The notes under the pieces: model-generated
Databases searched by the model: none
Seen by the model: the letters and a program-made list of their open reading frames with translations, nothing else
What the model was told of the DNA's origin: nothing
Program-made: the position numbers and the translations under genes
Source: Stutzerimonas stutzeri
GTDB lineage: Bacteria > Pseudomonadota > Gammaproteobacteria > Pseudomonadales > Pseudomonadaceae
Assembly (NCBI RefSeq): GCF_000219605.1
Contig: NC_015740.1
Span: 2,976,001-3,040,000, forward strand
Direction of reading: 5' to 3'
DNA length: 64,000 nucleotides
Shown here: piece after piece, positions 1-7,973 of the stretch
How the letters are laid out: the number at the start of each line of letters is the position of its first letter
Numbering within the stretch: position 1 is the first letter of the stretch

Positions 1-450
1 GCATTGGCGAAAAATTGGATCCAGGGTCTCCATGTCCTCCACCGTGGCGCCGCGAGCATGCAGGCGACGTTGTCGCTCCGATTCATTGAGCAGCAACAAC
101 ACCGTCAGGTCAGGTTGGATCAGGCTCAGGCTCAATGTCTCGATTTCAGCCGTGACACCGCGAGCCTTGGCATAGGCGAACGTCGAAGCCCAGTAGCGAT
201 CCATGAATACCCATTCGCCACGCTCAGCCTTTTTGCGAGCCTGCCGTCCTTGGCTGGATACGCTGGCCGTATAGAACAACGCCTTGGCCAGTTCGTCCTC
301 TGCAAAGGCGTGCAGCACGGCCTGACGACACTCGCGCAGTGCCGCCCCCGGCGTACTCATTGCATGGCCGGAAAAACACCCTGCTAGCTGCTGGACCACC
401 GTAGACTTGCCGACCCCATCCAGCCCCTCGACTGCAATAAAACCGCCCAT
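1..450 (-). CDS. dTMP-kinase-like nucleotide kinase (partial, C-terminus off the left edge)
   Basis: Reading the minus strand from the ATG at 450 gives MGGFIAVEGLDGVGKSTVVQ, a P-loop (GLDGVGKST) at residues 9-17 as in thymidylate kinase, followed about 80 residues on by an MDRYW segment that fits the kinase DR(Y) motif. About 150 residues are in the window. Thymidylate kinases phosphorylate dTMP to dTDP. Because it sits as the last visible gene of a defence-type operon, one base after the radical SAM gene, it is more likely an accessory nucleotide kinase than the housekeeping tmk, which in Pseudomonas lies next to holB. The substrate is not readable from the sequence. Confidence 0.75.
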   Translation of the reverse strand, partial: MGGFIAVEGLDGVGKSTVVQQLAGCFSGHAMSTPGAALRECRQAVLHAFAEDELAKALFYTASVSSQGRQARKKAERGEWVFMDRYWASTFAYAKARGVTAEIETLSLSLIQPDLTVLLLLNESERQRRLHARGATVEDMETLDPIFRQC

Positions 451-451
451 A

Positions 452-1678
452 TCAATTCGCCTCTAGTTCCAGAGCCATTCGGGCCATTTCGGCATGTTCC
501 GCCTCCGAAAAGCTGTTACTGGCAACCACGATGGGGATGCGCTGGTCGACGCTTTCCCTGAATCCGTAACGTGCTTTCTGCTCATGGAGCGGTGTGCCAC
601 GCAGCAACATCAGCGGCCAGGCTCGCACGCGCGGCACCCGCTGTTGCAGGCACCAATCCACGCTGGAGCGGAAGCTGTCCAGCGTCTGATGTGGCAAGCC
701 ATAGATCAGCGAAACCTCGAAGTCGATCTGCCGCTCATGCAGTTCGCGAATTCTGCTACGAACAATTTCCATATGGTTGGGCCGGTCGATCGCTCGATAC
801 TCGGCGTCCACGGTCGTCTGCAGACCGAACTCCAGCGTCACATCGAGCCCATCGAGCGCCTCCAGAAACTCTGGGGTGCAGGTTTCGAAACGGCACTGCA
901 ACGAGAACTGAGCTCTCACACCTGCGGCCTTGATGCTGTTCAGGGTCTCGACGGCCCGCCCAGGATTGGCGTGAAAGATCGGATCCAGCACCGAGATGCG
1001 CTTTACTCCTGTAGCGGCAAACAGGGCCAGCTCACGCTCCAGGCGCTTCGCATCAAAGCACTGGGTCCTGAGCCGATTGCCCGGTTGACGATGCTGGCAG
1101 AAGGAGCACTTGAAAGGACAGCCGCGCTGAGTTTCCCAGCGAATGCTGGCCTGTGGAGCCACCGTGCCCAGCAGGTACGGCGAGGGCAATGCGAGCAGAT
1201 CGTGGTCTGCCTTGCTGCCCTGATCGGGCGTGCCAGCGACATGGATACCGCAGTCATCGGGCAATTCCCCGCAGGCCAGCGCGACCATTGCCAGCTCGCC
1301 CTGGCCACGGACGAAATAGTCCACACCAGGGTACGTTCCTTCCAGCTGCCCTTTGCTCATAAAGGAAATCTGCGGACCGCCGAGCACGATCCTTATGCCA
1401 GTGCCTTTGATCTGGCGGATCAGACTCTGTACCTCAGCATCGTTCCACACATAGGTACCGAAGCCGACCAGGCAACCGGGGCCAGCCTCGACAATGGCCT
1501 GCAACAGCTCGGTGGATACCTGCTGCAGTGAGAAGTTCGGGCTGTTGACCTGAGCCTCAACTATCCGCCACGGCACATCCGCAGCCTGCAAGGCCGCCGC
1601 AATCGAACCGATGCCCAGGCCGGTCTTGCCATCCTGCGGGCGCCGCCAGTCCAGCGATACCAGAATGACCAGACTCAT
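452..1678 (-). CDS. B12-binding-domain radical SAM protein
   Basis: 408 aa. The first ~140 residues look like a cobalamin-binding Rossmann domain (VGFGTYVWN and IVLGGPQIS stretches, but no clear DxHxxG motif). The radical SAM domain follows with the cluster motif CPFKCSFC (CxxxCxxC, about residues 188-195) after RWETQRG. Such proteins cleave S-adenosylmethionine with a 4Fe-4S cluster to do radical chemistry, often methylation or rearrangement; the substrate here is unknown. Its start overlaps the stop of the upstream small gene (ATGA at 1675-1678), and its stop is one base before the kinase start, so the three genes are translationally coupled. Pairing with a nucleotide kinase suggests a nucleotide substrate, by analogy with prokaryotic viperins; this is inference, and the protein is not itself a viperin. 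Confidence 0.8.
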   Translation of the reverse strand: MSLVILVSLDWRRPQDGKTGLGIGSIAAALQAADVPWRIVEAQVNSPNFSLQQVSTELLQAIVEAGPGCLVGFGTYVWNDAEVQSLIRQIKGTGIRIVLGGPQISFMSKGQLEGTYPGVDYFVRGQGELAMVALACGELPDDCGIHVAGTPDQGSKADHDLLALPSPYLLGTVAPQASIRWETQRGCPFKCSFCQHRQPGNRLRTQCFDAKRLERELALFAATGVKRISVLDPIFHANPGRAVETLNSIKAAGVRAQFSLQCRFETCTPEFLEALDGLDVTLEFGLQTTVDAEYRAIDRPNHMEIVRSRIRELHERQIDFEVSLIYGLPHQTLDSFRSSVDWCLQQRVPRVRAWPLMLLRGTPLHEQKARYGFRESVDQRIPIVVASNSFSEAEHAEMARMALELEAN

Positions 1679-1914
1679 GTCATCACCTCCAGCCCGGCGT
1701 GCCGATATCGCTCCGAGTGGCCACGCAGGCGCTGTCGCACGTCACGACGAAAGTTCTGGAAGGCACGCCGGTCGCCCGGTGTGGTTGGCACGATGACCAT
1801 GCCGCAGCCATTGGGTGGGAAAAGCTTGTAGTGCCGTCCCTTGGCATAGGTCCAGCCAAGCTGGATAAGTCCTAGCACGAGCTGATTGATGTCCTTGTCC
1901 CTGCTGAAATACAT
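1675..1914 (-). CDS. Small HicA-like (dsRBD-fold) protein
   Basis: 79 aa from the ATG at 1914, which has GAGGAA six bases upstream; an upstream start at 1947 is possible but lacks such a site. The segment with LGWTYAKGRHYKL and MVIVPTTPGD resembles the HicA fold (lysine/glycine-rich strand, then a G-x-H strand and a VP strand). HicA proteins are mRNA-cleaving toxins, but no HicB partner is visible. It may instead be an RNA-binding accessory of the radical SAM/kinase pair that it overlaps by 4 nt. Family assignment is tentative. Confidence 0.5.
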   Translation of the reverse strand: MYFSRDKDINQLVLGLIQLGWTYAKGRHYKLFPPNGCGMVIVPTTPGDRRAFQNFRRDVRQRLRGHSERYRHAGLEVMT

Positions 1915-2011
1915 GGCGGTTCCTCGGTTACGTGGCGTTTTGCGCACGATGCAACAGAGGTGGCTGTCGAAGCCCGACAGCCAGCCGAAAGAAAAATCAG
2001 AAAATGCACGG

Positions 2012-4222
2012 TCAGTGCCAGAGGCGCTGTGGCAGCAGCGTCAGCAGATGCTCGACCACGGTGTGCCGCTGATAGGCGACGGCAACCCACAGTGCATTCT
2101 TTTCGCTCAAAGAATCGTCCTCTTCCAGCGAGGCCCAAGGGTCCCCACCCGCGGCAATCATCGCCTTGAGTACATCCAGATCGCCAAGCTGGGCAGCGAA
2201 CAAGGTTGGCGTCCAACGGTCGCGGTGGCCGTTGAAGTCCGCATAGCGTCGATTCGGATCGGCCCCCTTTGCCAGCAGCGTCGTGACCACCTCACGGAGT
2301 GCATTGGCGGACCCACTGAAGTGCTTGCGGACAGCCTCGAAGATCAGCTTCTTCCGTGGTTCAGCGAGCATCGCATGCCAGCCCTGACGCTGGGCTGACA
2401 GCTCGCAATCCAAAATGGTACCGCATTTGGCATCGAAGGCGTCAGCCGGAACACGGCCCTCAAGATAGGCCTTCAACTGTGCTGGATCGCTCACATGGAT
2501 GCTGTCATGCAGCAGCGCCATGGCATAAACCAGCGCGCTGGGCGACGTAAAGCAGGCCTGTTCGACATTTGCACCCAGCGCGATCAGCCTGTCGACAACT
2601 ACGGAATCGGCCATATTCATGGCGATCTGCAGCGGTGTTTCCCGCTTGGTCGAGGCTGGACGATTGGCTGTTTCCGGGCTGATATCCAGCGTCAGCAGAT
2701 ACTGAAAGATCTCCGGATCCTTGCGCTCATATGCTCGGCGCAGCGCCATGATCAGCGCATTCTCACCTGACTCGGGAATGAACACATTCGGGTCACCCCC
2801 GGCCTGTACGAGCCTTTTGACGTGCTCCAGCTCACCCCACAGCACCGCATTCATCAGCGGCGTATAACGGACTCGCCCATCGGCGTACTTGCGCAGTGCG
2901 TTGGGCTTTTTCAGATCCGTGGATGACGGGGAGAATGGCTTGTCCGGCATCTCGACACGCATCGCGGGAGGAATACGCTGCGCCGCCTTCTGTGGCGCAA
3001 ACAGCCGCTCGAACTCAAAGGACAGGCGGCGCAGTACCTGCTCGTCCAGTTCCAGCTGCGGCGGGTTGTTCAATCCGAGCAGGTAGCATTTGTCCCAGTA
3101 ATGCTTGGCGCCAACCTTATCGCCTACACCCACGGCATAACACAGCGCCTCTCGAAGAATCGCATGCTGATTGGGGCCGGCTCGCCACCAGGCCTGCTTG
3201 CAGGCGGTGGCATACAACTCAAGCGCTTTGTCCTTCTCACCAAGATTGGCTGCCAACCGTGCCGATAGCCATGACCACAGATACTCATGGGCCGCCCGCA
3301 CCAACGGGCTACCGCGCTCATACAGAGCCTGCAGCCAATCGAGACGATCACGAATCTGCCGCTGATTGCCCCGGGCATCGGCAAACATTCGATCAAGATC
3401 TGCCAGCACAGGAGCGACCTGATCACGCAAAGGCAGGCTGCTGCGGTCGGCAGCCTCCCGCTTCAACTGCTCACGAACCTGCTGCTCGGACTTCAGCGGT
3501 CGGTGGTCATGCATATGAAAGTCACGCTTGATGCTGTCGCGCAGCTCCGCTGACAAGGATTGCAGCGCCACGGCCATGACCAGCCAGCCCGTGAGTCGCT
3601 CCACCTGCTTGGCAGTCAAGCTGCTGCCTGTGAGCAGAGCCTGTACCGATACCCGGTAGGGCCACAGGTTTAAGCCAATCGACTCACCCTGCTGCCAACG
3701 GTCTAGGGTGCGCTCATCAATATCGAGATGATTGACAACTCGCTGTCGCAGCTGGGCTGCTGGCAAGCCGCTCTGGCTTGCCGCCACCTGCAGCCAGGTC
3801 ACAAAAGGCACCTCCCACCAGGTCTTCAAGTCGAGAAGAGGGATTTCACGGCTGGCGCGACGAATGAAGCCGGACAACTCGGGGATTATCAGCAGCGGGA
3901 GCAGCGCCTCGCGGGCGCGCTCTGGAATCATTGCTGTTGTATCGGTATCGCGCGCGAATAAGCGCAAAAGACTGCTATGTCGATGCCAAGCCGAATCGAT
4001 TAGGTTGCTCCAGTCAGCTCCGCAGTCTTCTCGGATGGCTCGTAGCCATTGCGCTTGGCAATCCTGTAGCAACTCGAAGTTGCTGCCCGGTCGCTTTTCA
4101 AGGCCCAGATCATCCAGATCCTTGTCAAGACCCCTGCTGTTGAAGCAAGGACGATAGCCAGATGCTGTAATCAATATGCGTAGGGCTGCGCCTGGTGTTA
4201 AAAGAACTATTTCGCGGCTCAT
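2012..4222 (-). CDS. Ankyrin-repeat protein of unknown function
   Basis: 736 aa. The N-terminal ~400 residues are helix-rich with no family I recognise. The C-terminal part has ankyrin-type units: TPLMNAVLWGELEHVKRLV then GGDPN; ENALIMALRR; TPLQIAMNMADSVVVDRLI then GANV; and further units ending GADPNRRYAD, TPTLFAAQLGDLDVLKAMI and NALWVAVAYQ. Ankyrin proteins usually mediate protein contacts. It lies in the same-strand run behind pglX, 123 bp after the cold-shock/zinc gene, so it is probably cargo of the defence island. No catalytic residues can be pointed out. Confidence 0.7.
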   Translation of the reverse strand: MSREIVLLTPGAALRILITASGYRPCFNSRGLDKDLDDLGLEKRPGSNFELLQDCQAQWLRAIREDCGADWSNLIDSAWHRHSSLLRLFARDTDTTAMIPERAREALLPLLIIPELSGFIRRASREIPLLDLKTWWEVPFVTWLQVAASQSGLPAAQLRQRVVNHLDIDERTLDRWQQGESIGLNLWPYRVSVQALLTGSSLTAKQVERLTGWLVMAVALQSLSAELRDSIKRDFHMHDHRPLKSEQQVREQLKREAADRSSLPLRDQVAPVLADLDRMFADARGNQRQIRDRLDWLQALYERGSPLVRAAHEYLWSWLSARLAANLGEKDKALELYATACKQAWWRAGPNQHAILREALCYAVGVGDKVGAKHYWDKCYLLGLNNPPQLELDEQVLRRLSFEFERLFAPQKAAQRIPPAMRVEMPDKPFSPSSTDLKKPNALRKYADGRVRYTPLMNAVLWGELEHVKRLVQAGGDPNVFIPESGENALIMALRRAYERKDPEIFQYLLTLDISPETANRPASTKRETPLQIAMNMADSVVVDRLIALGANVEQACFTSPSALVYAMALLHDSIHVSDPAQLKAYLEGRVPADAFDAKCGTILDCELSAQRQGWHAMLAEPRKKLIFEAVRKHFSGSANALREVVTTLLAKGADPNRRYADFNGHRDRWTPTLFAAQLGDLDVLKAMIAAGGDPWASLEEDDSLSEKNALWVAVAYQRHTVVEHLLTLLPQRLWH

Positions 4223-4345
4223 CGAACATCCTTGTTAAGTGCGACACAATTCAAGCCATATGCAATACGTCAGCCGCTGTCTGCGCTGAACAGCCACAAA
4301 GTCTGGCCCCTCGGGACGCCGAACAAGCTAGCCCGAGCTCCAAAC

Positions 4346-6178
4346 TTATTGATGTTGGCGATTTAAAGGCCCGCAACTTGGTAGATAGAAACGCCTGACC
4401 AAGTCATCTGATTCAATTGTAAAACTACAATTATTATCACTGCACTTCACGAAGCGGTTGTATCTGTTCCGTAGGGCGTCATATGTTTTTGACTCGTACA
4501 GTTTAAGCGGAGCAGCACAATCGGGACATAGGCCAATCGGATTGCTCTTTGCGTGGTCTCCGCAGCAACTCGCACAACTCCTGCAGATGTAGCGACCAGC
4601 ATCACACTTCAATGAGCTATCACGCGAATCAATAATATCGTAGCATCCTTGACCCATGCAGTGATTTATATAGTGACCTTTTCGGAATTCAACGCAATTT
4701 GGATTTGGACATTTGAAAACCGTGAGCCGATACGCCGGTGCCATGTCTTTTTTGACCAGCTTGCCATTTTCGACTGCCATATATTCCACACGCGCATAGC
4801 GCAGATCTGGAATCATCAGAGAAGAGCAGCAGCGACAATGAATTACTTTGAAAATCTCCCTCAACCTGTTCAGGTAGCCCGCAACCTTTATGGGGAAGTC
4901 TTGTTCGGTCGGCTCTGCGGAATGCAAATAGTTTATATCGTAATGAGCAAACCAGTCATAAATATTAAATTCAGTATAGTTTTTGCCAGTATTTGGAATC
5001 ACTTTCGGATAATGACAAGACTTGCCACGACATAGATAAATTTCCTGCTTTTTCCAGTAGACAGCTTCGCAAGAAAGTTTTTGGCTTTTTTGATATGGAT
5101 TTTCCAGAGTGCTGCATGCCGGAAACAGTTCAAGTATCTCGCCTATATCCTGCTCAGGATTGATTTTTTCGGATATAATGGCTTCCCACAAGCTCGCCAT
5201 GAACAGGTCGTATACATTGTCCAGCGTGTTCCCAGCTAGCACCAAGCTAAAAATTTCCTTCAGTATAAAAATATCAGCTCTTGATCGAAGACTTTCGGTA
5301 CGCTCGTAAAGATTGACAAACTTCAGGTCCTTTTCATAGAGGTATTTTTTGAACTGATAGTAACTGAACGTCGGACCGATGACAGGGTGCATCATGATGC
5401 CACCGTCTAGGTGAGCAAGACTCCTGATTTTTGTTTTTATATAATCAGGCGGGAAATCTTTACCGGAATAAATATCTTTTACATACTCATTGATAGATTC
5501 GAGTTCTTTATCCCTACCACGCGCATATTTCCCCAAGTAGCCCGCTAGTAGGCCAAAGAGCTTCAAGTCAGGGGGTAATTTTCCCAGAGACGAGTTAAAA
5601 AGCCGTGCAGCCTCGCTATTATCGATTGACTGCAGATGATTTGCAGCCTCTTCAACGTTTCTAGCAATGTATTCTGCTGGCAAGGATAACCAGTCAATAT
5701 CCTTCAGAGGAGAAATATGGCCATTTGTGGCAAGAAACTCGATATTCTTTGACCAATCCTGCTTGTCAGACAGCATGGATAGAAGTTCATCAAGCCCCAT
5801 CAGATCAATGATTCTTTCTGTTTGCCACCTTGTACGGGTCGATAGATTACGACTGATGGAAGAGGCTATGATATCTCTAATTCTAATGTACACCGCAACG
5901 TGTGATTGACCACTTTTCTGGGTTATCAATCCAATTAGCTCATCGAGGGGGAGTTCCCCCAAGTCGTTGGCACTGGTTGCGATCCATTTTCCTTTATGAT
6001 CTTCAAGATGAAAATGAATGAGCTGACCTGCAGTTGGCCTTCCTTGGCCAAGCCATCCACTCTCATGTAGAAATACATCGAATCCGTCTATAGACTCCAC
6101 GAAGCCAAATTTATTTTCAGTATTTTTGGCACTATTGTAACCGCCGAACCATTTGACGACTCCCGCACTTGCTGTCAT
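4346..6178 (-). CDS. Cold-shock-domain / cysteine-cluster protein
   Basis: 610 aa. Residues ~6-75 resemble a cold-shock (OB) fold: GVVKWFGGYNSAKN, then KFGFVESIDGFDVFLHESG, matching the K-W-F / G-F-I / D-V-F-x-H pattern, so single-stranded nucleic acid binding is likely. The middle is helical and unrecognised. The C-terminal ~170 residues are rich in cysteine pairs (CRCC, CPNPNC, CRSCASCC, CPDC, CSDNNC), a likely set of zinc ribbons. Its ATG is 4 nt after the stop of the third pglX piece, so it is read with that operon. The gene is clearly more A+T-rich than its neighbours, a sign of separate origin. Confidence 0.65.
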   Translation of the reverse strand: MTASAGVVKWFGGYNSAKNTENKFGFVESIDGFDVFLHESGWLGQGRPTAGQLIHFHLEDHKGKWIATSANDLGELPLDELIGLITQKSGQSHVAVYIRIRDIIASSISRNLSTRTRWQTERIIDLMGLDELLSMLSDKQDWSKNIEFLATNGHISPLKDIDWLSLPAEYIARNVEEAANHLQSIDNSEAARLFNSSLGKLPPDLKLFGLLAGYLGKYARGRDKELESINEYVKDIYSGKDFPPDYIKTKIRSLAHLDGGIMMHPVIGPTFSYYQFKKYLYEKDLKFVNLYERTESLRSRADIFILKEIFSLVLAGNTLDNVYDLFMASLWEAIISEKINPEQDIGEILELFPACSTLENPYQKSQKLSCEAVYWKKQEIYLCRGKSCHYPKVIPNTGKNYTEFNIYDWFAHYDINYLHSAEPTEQDFPIKVAGYLNRLREIFKVIHCRCCSSLMIPDLRYARVEYMAVENGKLVKKDMAPAYRLTVFKCPNPNCVEFRKGHYINHCMGQGCYDIIDSRDSSLKCDAGRYICRSCASCCGDHAKSNPIGLCPDCAAPLKLYESKTYDALRNRYNRFVKCSDNNCSFTIESDDLVRRFYLPSCGPLNRQHQ

Positions 6179-6182
6179 TGCT

Positions 6183-7973
6183 TTACTCCGAAGCTCCGCC
6201 GGTTACGGCCTTCACTTCGGCCAGCAGATCGCCAAACTTTCCGTAGTTCAGCTTCACGCCGTCATCTAGATCGAGGCTGATGCGCTGGTCGGCGTAGTGG
6301 CGGAGTTTTTCGTCGAAGGCGGCGAGTTCGGCCTGCTGGTTGTGCAGGGTAGTGAGTTCTTTTTCTAGGCGCTTTTTCTCGGCGGTGCTGGTGCTGGCTT
6401 CGAGGTCTTTTTCCAGCTTGGCAGCATAGTTGGCAAGCTTGGCGGTGAGGGGGATGACATACTCGGTGCGCATGCGCGCCAGGGTGCCTTCGTTGTAGCG
6501 GTGCAGGTAGACCAGGCACTCGAAGGCTTTGTGTTTGCCGGAGCTGAACAGCCAATAGATCGGGCGCTTTTTGTAGGTGCGCAGGTGGTCCTTGAAGAAC
6601 TGGGTGCTCAGGTAGCGGCGGATGGTATCGAGGCTGTTCTCGCCCTTCTTGGGCTTGATGGCGTGCAGGCATAGGCTCTCGGCGACGAAGTCTAGGTTTT
6701 GCTGCAGGTTTTCGTCACCCCAGACCACGCGGATGAATTCGCGAAAGCGGTGGGTGGCGTCGTCGGAGAACCATTCCTGATCGGTGAGCGGCAGGATGGC
6801 GTCGTCGTCCGGGGCAAAGCGCGGCGAGGGGATCTGACGCAGGTAGTCCTGCAGGGTTTCGCCCTGGCTGGCGAGGATCAGGCCGGGCTTGTCCAGCGAA
6901 TAGCGGCCCATCATGCAGCCGATGGCGTAGGACACCAGTTCGCGCAGGGTGTCGCATTGCAGCAGGGTTTCGAGCTCTTCCTCGCTGCGGTTGCCCCCGT
7001 AACGGTATTGTGGGTTACAAGTGAGGGTGACTTCATTCGATGGTACTTCAGGTGCTAACTCAGCCTGTAAGCTATAACTAGTGATGAAGGCGCGATTGTT
7101 TTCTTCTTCTAGTAGCTGCGTCTTGAGAGTTTCTTTTCTCCATTTGCATCGAGTTTCTTGGTAAACACGACTTAATACTGGGTGAAAAACATCAGTGTCT
7201 AATAGGGGTGGGGTGACAAAGTCCCAGGAAGTTTCATAGGAGTCCCAGTCAGATTTTGCTTGGTCAATTAGCTGCTCAATTGTGTTGGGTGTAATCTGAG
7301 ATAAAGAATCTATGATTGGCATAGAGGCAATGTGGCCAACTTCAAAGTTAAGAGTTGGTGATATTGCTGTAAGAAGGCGACGAGAGACTAACGAGTTCAT
7401 GAAACCTGTTAGCTTTAATCTGTACTCATGATCTGGTGTGAAGATACAGCATCCGGCCACATCAAAAATAAACCCGCTGGGGTAGTACCGTAATGCAAGG
7501 TTGCCGCTGGAAATTTTCGACCAGCTAATACTAGGCTTGAAGTACTCTGAGATGCTTTTTATTGTTCTAGTGGGGCTTCCATAGAGTGATGCAGCATGAC
7601 CAATTACTTCCTCTCCATCGTTTTCCCAATTTAGTACATGCTCGATATTTCCATACCACTTTCTAAAGTCACCCCCTTTGTTGTAGGGAAACCATTTGGC
7701 ACCACACTGCGCTGCTTCTTCGCGACTAGATGCGGAGGTATGCAGCTTTGTCATTGCCACTTCCCACCAGCTACGGAGAAATCGGCCATTATCACTCGTA
7801 GCCATTCCCTGTCTTGTGTCGCCATTTTTCTTTAATGGCTCTCCATTTGAAAATGCTGCTCTGAGTTCATGAGATACCCAATAAGCCACCGGACTCCCTG
7901 GAATCTTCATAAAATCCGCCGCTGAAGCCCGGTAAAAATACTGGCTCATGTCCTTGCTTTGTTCCTGACTCAT
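6183..7973 (-). CDS. pglX: BREX PglX, C-terminal piece (target recognition region and tail)
   Basis: 596 aa from the ATG at 7973, which overlaps the reverse transcriptase stop as ATGA (7970-7973). An open frame continues upstream to 8447, but only inside the RT gene, so it is rejected. It opens with a short new leader and then FYRASAADFMKIPGSPVAYW and RQGMATSDNGRFLRSWWEV, which in PglX follow the methyltransferase core. The C-terminus ends in a Lys/Glu-rich coiled segment (about residues 500-560). PglX is the adenine methyltransferase that marks host DNA in BREX phage defence. Roughly 7020-7970 (residues 1-315) is visibly A+T-rich beside the G+C-rich tail, as if the recognition domain had been swapped. 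It cannot methylate without the N-terminal piece at 12779-14752. Confidence 0.85.
   Translation of the reverse strand: MSQEQSKDMSQYFYRASAADFMKIPGSPVAYWVSHELRAAFSNGEPLKKNGDTRQGMATSDNGRFLRSWWEVAMTKLHTSASSREEAAQCGAKWFPYNKGGDFRKWYGNIEHVLNWENDGEEVIGHAASLYGSPTRTIKSISEYFKPSISWSKISSGNLALRYYPSGFIFDVAGCCIFTPDHEYRLKLTGFMNSLVSRRLLTAISPTLNFEVGHIASMPIIDSLSQITPNTIEQLIDQAKSDWDSYETSWDFVTPPLLDTDVFHPVLSRVYQETRCKWRKETLKTQLLEEENNRAFITSYSLQAELAPEVPSNEVTLTCNPQYRYGGNRSEEELETLLQCDTLRELVSYAIGCMMGRYSLDKPGLILASQGETLQDYLRQIPSPRFAPDDDAILPLTDQEWFSDDATHRFREFIRVVWGDENLQQNLDFVAESLCLHAIKPKKGENSLDTIRRYLSTQFFKDHLRTYKKRPIYWLFSSGKHKAFECLVYLHRYNEGTLARMRTEYVIPLTAKLANYAAKLEKDLEASTSTAEKKRLEKELTTLHNQQAELAAFDEKLRHYADQRISLDLDDGVKLNYGKFGDLLAEVKAVTGGASE

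Noticed and set aside
494..1531. Long plus-strand ORF of 345 aa opposite the radical SAM gene.
   Set aside because: Shadow of a high-GC gene; no family resemblance, while the minus strand has clear domains.
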